A stretch of 64,000 bases of DNA from Luteimonas yindakuii (GTDB lineage: Bacteria; Pseudomonadota; Gammaproteobacteria; Xanthomonadales; Xanthomonadaceae). Position 1 is the stretch's first letter; the number at the start of each line of letters is the position of its first letter. A program made the position numbers and the translations under genes. Location of the stretch: NCBI RefSeq assembly GCF_004803715.2, contig NZ_CP039383.2:744001-808000 (forward strand), in the 5' to 3' direction. Below are positions 62,424 through 64,000 of this stretch, one piece after another. The notes under the pieces were generated by a model that was not told where the DNA came from, did no database searches, and was given only the letters and a program-made list of their open reading frames with translations.

Positions 62424-62699
62424 CTAGCTGTTCGCGTCCTGCCGCCGCCGCTTGATCATCGTGAGCACCTGCCCGACCACCGCGGTGATCAGGATCAGCA
62501 CGTTGGTCACCACGAACACCGGATTGGAGACCATCGCGCTGTAGATGATGAACAGCGTGGACGCGGCGATCTGGCCGACGAACAGCCACACCGAGACCGA
62601 CTCCACGCTGTCGGCGATCCATTGCTTGCGGATCTGCCGGATGAGGGTGGCCATCAGCACCGCGGTCGCGGCCCAGCCGATCCAGTCGGCACCGCTCAT
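62424..62699 (-). CDS. SemiSWEET/PQ-loop-like small membrane protein
   Basis: A 91-residue protein with three membrane helices: about 6-23, 38-58 and 62-82. The layout (helix, basic loop RQIRKQWIADSVESVSVWLF, helix, helix) matches SemiSWEET/MtN3 half-transporters, in which a dimer makes the sugar path. The PQ pair at the first loop reads RQ, so the assignment is by shape and motif similarity. Substrate unknown. Small gap (96 bases) to the L,D-transpeptidase start. Confidence 0.7.
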   Translation of the reverse strand: MSGADWIGWAATAVLMATLIRQIRKQWIADSVESVSVWLFVGQIAASTLFIIYSAMVSNPVFVVTNVLILITAVVGQVLTMIKRRRQDANS

Positions 62700-62862
62700 G
62701 CGTAGGACCCGGCGTGTCTGCGGTTGTTGTCGATATCGGGTGCCAAGGTGTCGATCCTCCGCTGCGTCGCTGCGCCCGACCTGTTGCAGGCGCGCATCTG
62801 GCCGGAGTTATCCATCGGACGGTGTGCATGTCCGGCGAAGAGCCGTCTTTCGCACGCGGCGC

Positions 62863-63471
62863 TCAGGCGAGGCGGTGCACCGCGCCGGCGAGGCGACGCA
62901 CGTCGTCGAGGCTGTGGCTGACGTAGAGCATCGGCAGGCGGATCTCGTCACGCACGCGTTGCAGGTAGGGGATGAGTTCCTCGCGACGCTTCGGGTCCAG
63001 CGCCGACAGCGGCTCGTCGAACAGCAGCAGCGCCGGCTGCGACAGCAGCGCACGGCCGATCGCCACCCGTTGCGCCTCGCCACCGGAGAGGTTGGCGGTG
63101 CGACGGTCGAGCAGCGCGCCGATGCCAAGGAGTTCCACCACGGGAGCGAACGCGAAGCGCTCTTCGGCCCGCCGCGCGTAATGCAGGTTGGCACGCACGT
63201 CCAGATGCGGGAACAGGCGCGCATCCTGGAACACATAGCCCACGCGCCGGCGATGCGGCGGCAGGTCCACGCCCGCGGCGTGGTCGAACAGCACGCGGCC
63301 ATCGATCTCGATGCGGCCGGCACGCGGCCGCAGCAAGCCGGCGATGGCATTAAGCACGGACGTCTTGCCGGCCCCGGACGGCCCGGTCAGCGCGACCACG
63401 CGCGAGCTTTCGTCGATGCGCACCTGGCGGCGGAAACCGCCACGGACCAGCTCGATGTCGATGTGCAGCAT
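62863..63471 (-). CDS. modC: Molybdate ABC transporter ATP-binding protein (short)
   Basis: A 202-residue ABC ATPase. Walker A GPSGAGKT (30-37), Q-loop [16 protein letters not shown], signature LSGGEAQR, Walker [13 protein letters not shown] and the H-loop YVSHSLDD are all present. The RxPxLxVxxNLxYA-like block and the neighbouring ModB-like permease point to molybdate/tungstate uptake. The C-terminal TOBE/Mop molybdate-sensing domain of E. coli ModC is missing. It starts 6 bases after the permease stop. Confidence 0.87.
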   Translation of the reverse strand: MLHIDIELVRGGFRRQVRIDESSRVVALTGPSGAGKTSVLNAIAGLLRPRAGRIEIDGRVLFDHAAGVDLPPHRRRVGYVFQDARLFPHLDVRANLHYARRAEERFAFAPVVELLGIGALLDRRTANLSGGEAQRVAIGRALLSQPALLLFDEPLSALDPKRREELIPYLQRVRDEIRLPMLYVSHSLDDVRRLAGAVHRLA

Positions 63472-63477
63472 GGCGGC

Positions 63478-64000
63478 TCAGTCCGTCGCTTCGCCGCGTT
63501 GGCGCCGGACCAGCCAGTCCGACAGCAGCAGCGCGCCCAGCGACAGCGCCAGTGACACCGCGGCCAGGCGCCAGATGCCCGCTTCGCCACCGGGCACCTG
63601 CATCAGCCCGTACACCGCCGAGGCGATGGTCAGGGTCTCGCCCGGGATCGCCGACACGAAGGTGATGGTGGCGCCGAACTCGCCCAGCGCCTTGGCAAAC
63701 CCGAGCACCGCGCCGGCCACCACGCCCGGCCAGGCCAGTGGCAGCGTCACCGTGCGGAAGACCCGCCACGGCGATGCGCCGAGCGTGGACGCGGCCTGTT
63801 CCAGGCGGCGATCCACGTGCTCGATCGACAGCCGGATCGCACGCACCATCAGCGGAAAGCCCATGATCGCGCTGGCCAGCGCGGCGCCGGTCCAGCGGAA
63901 CGCGAACTCGATACCGAACATGCCCAGCATGCGGCCGATCGCGCCCTGGTGGCCGAAGCCCACCAGCAGCAGGTAGCCCACCACCACCGGCGGCAGCACC
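63478..64000 (-). CDS. modB: Molybdate ABC transporter permease, 5' end beyond the window
   Basis: The C-terminal 173 residues of a binding-protein-dependent permease. The EAA loop that docks on the ATPase is visible (AASTLGASPWRVFRTVTLPLAWPG), preceded by LPLMVRAIRL-like sequence and followed by GAVLGFAKALGEFGATITF, typical of ModB. About four membrane helices remain. The frame is open at the window edge, so the start lies further on. A modA gene is expected next. Confidence 0.88.
   Translation of the reverse strand, partial: VLPPVVVGYLLLVGFGHQGAIGRMLGMFGIEFAFRWTGAALASAIMGFPLMVRAIRLSIEHVDRRLEQAASTLGASPWRVFRTVTLPLAWPGVVAGAVLGFAKALGEFGATITFVSAIPGETLTIASAVYGLMQVPGGEAGIWRLAAVSLALSLGALLLSDWLVRRQRGEATD

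Overview
This 64 kb window is a GC-rich bacterial chromosome segment whose gene content and order point to the Xanthomonadaceae (Lysobacter/Luteimonas-type Gammaproteobacteria). The evidence is the rubredoxin gene divergent from thiE-hemL, a fused DedA-PAP2-LssY membrane protein, the zapA / 6S RNA / 5-formyl-THF cyclo-ligase cluster, gmk-rpoZ-spoT-recG, PBP1A divergent from pilMNOPQ, and the moxR-DUF58-VWA-BatD aerotolerance operon. Almost everything is core chromosome. I see no prophage, CRISPR array, insertion sequence, toxin-antitoxin locus or integration site, and no convincing undescribed multigene system.

Layout. Positions 1-10.7 kb hold single metabolic genes: a membrane phosphatase-like fusion, a small kinase, a lipoprotein, an SDR, a trans-sulfuration PLP enzyme, argD, hemL, thiE, rubredoxin, a SirB1-type protein and a DUF192 lipoprotein. 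Positions 10.8-16.4 kb carry a complete rRNA operon: tandem promoters, 16S, tRNA-Ala(TGC), tRNA-Ile(GAT), 23S, 5S and a strong terminator. Positions 16.7-22.3 kb (minus strand) run from a GGDEF/EAL protein through a ZapB-like coiled-coil gene and zapA (overlapping stop/start codons) to a 6S RNA, the folate cyclo-ligase, an EVE-domain protein, rpiA and a small conserved protein. Positions 22.4-31.0 kb hold ygfB-pepP, pepQ, a PilZ/DUF1631 pair and hemW-rdgB-rph. Positions 31.1-38.0 kb hold yicC, gmk, rpoZ, spoT, ridA and recG (RNA turnover, nucleotide supply, stringent response, repair).

Positions 38.0-44.7 kb hold a nucleoside hydrolase, ribosomal protein L31 type B, citrate synthase, two poorly characterised proteins and PBP1A. 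Positions 44.9-49.8 kb are the type IV pilus operon pilMNOPQ with a terminator. Positions 49.9-56.8 kb are the MoxR/Bat operon, in which the BatB-BatC gene appears frameshifted. Positions 56.9-64.0 kb hold a dicarboxylate/amino-acid symporter, transketolase, a pair of repeated hairpins, two periplasmic cell-wall enzymes (M23 peptidase, L,D-transpeptidase), a SemiSWEET-like mini-transporter and modC-modB, with modB cut by the window end.

The points most worth a second look are the BatB/BatC frameshift, the degenerate phosphatase motifs in the DedA-PAP2-LssY fusion, the linkage of a c-di-GMP enzyme to zapA, the overlapping PilZ-DUF1631 pair, the citrate synthase terminator embedded in the next reading frame, and several conserved proteins of unknown function.
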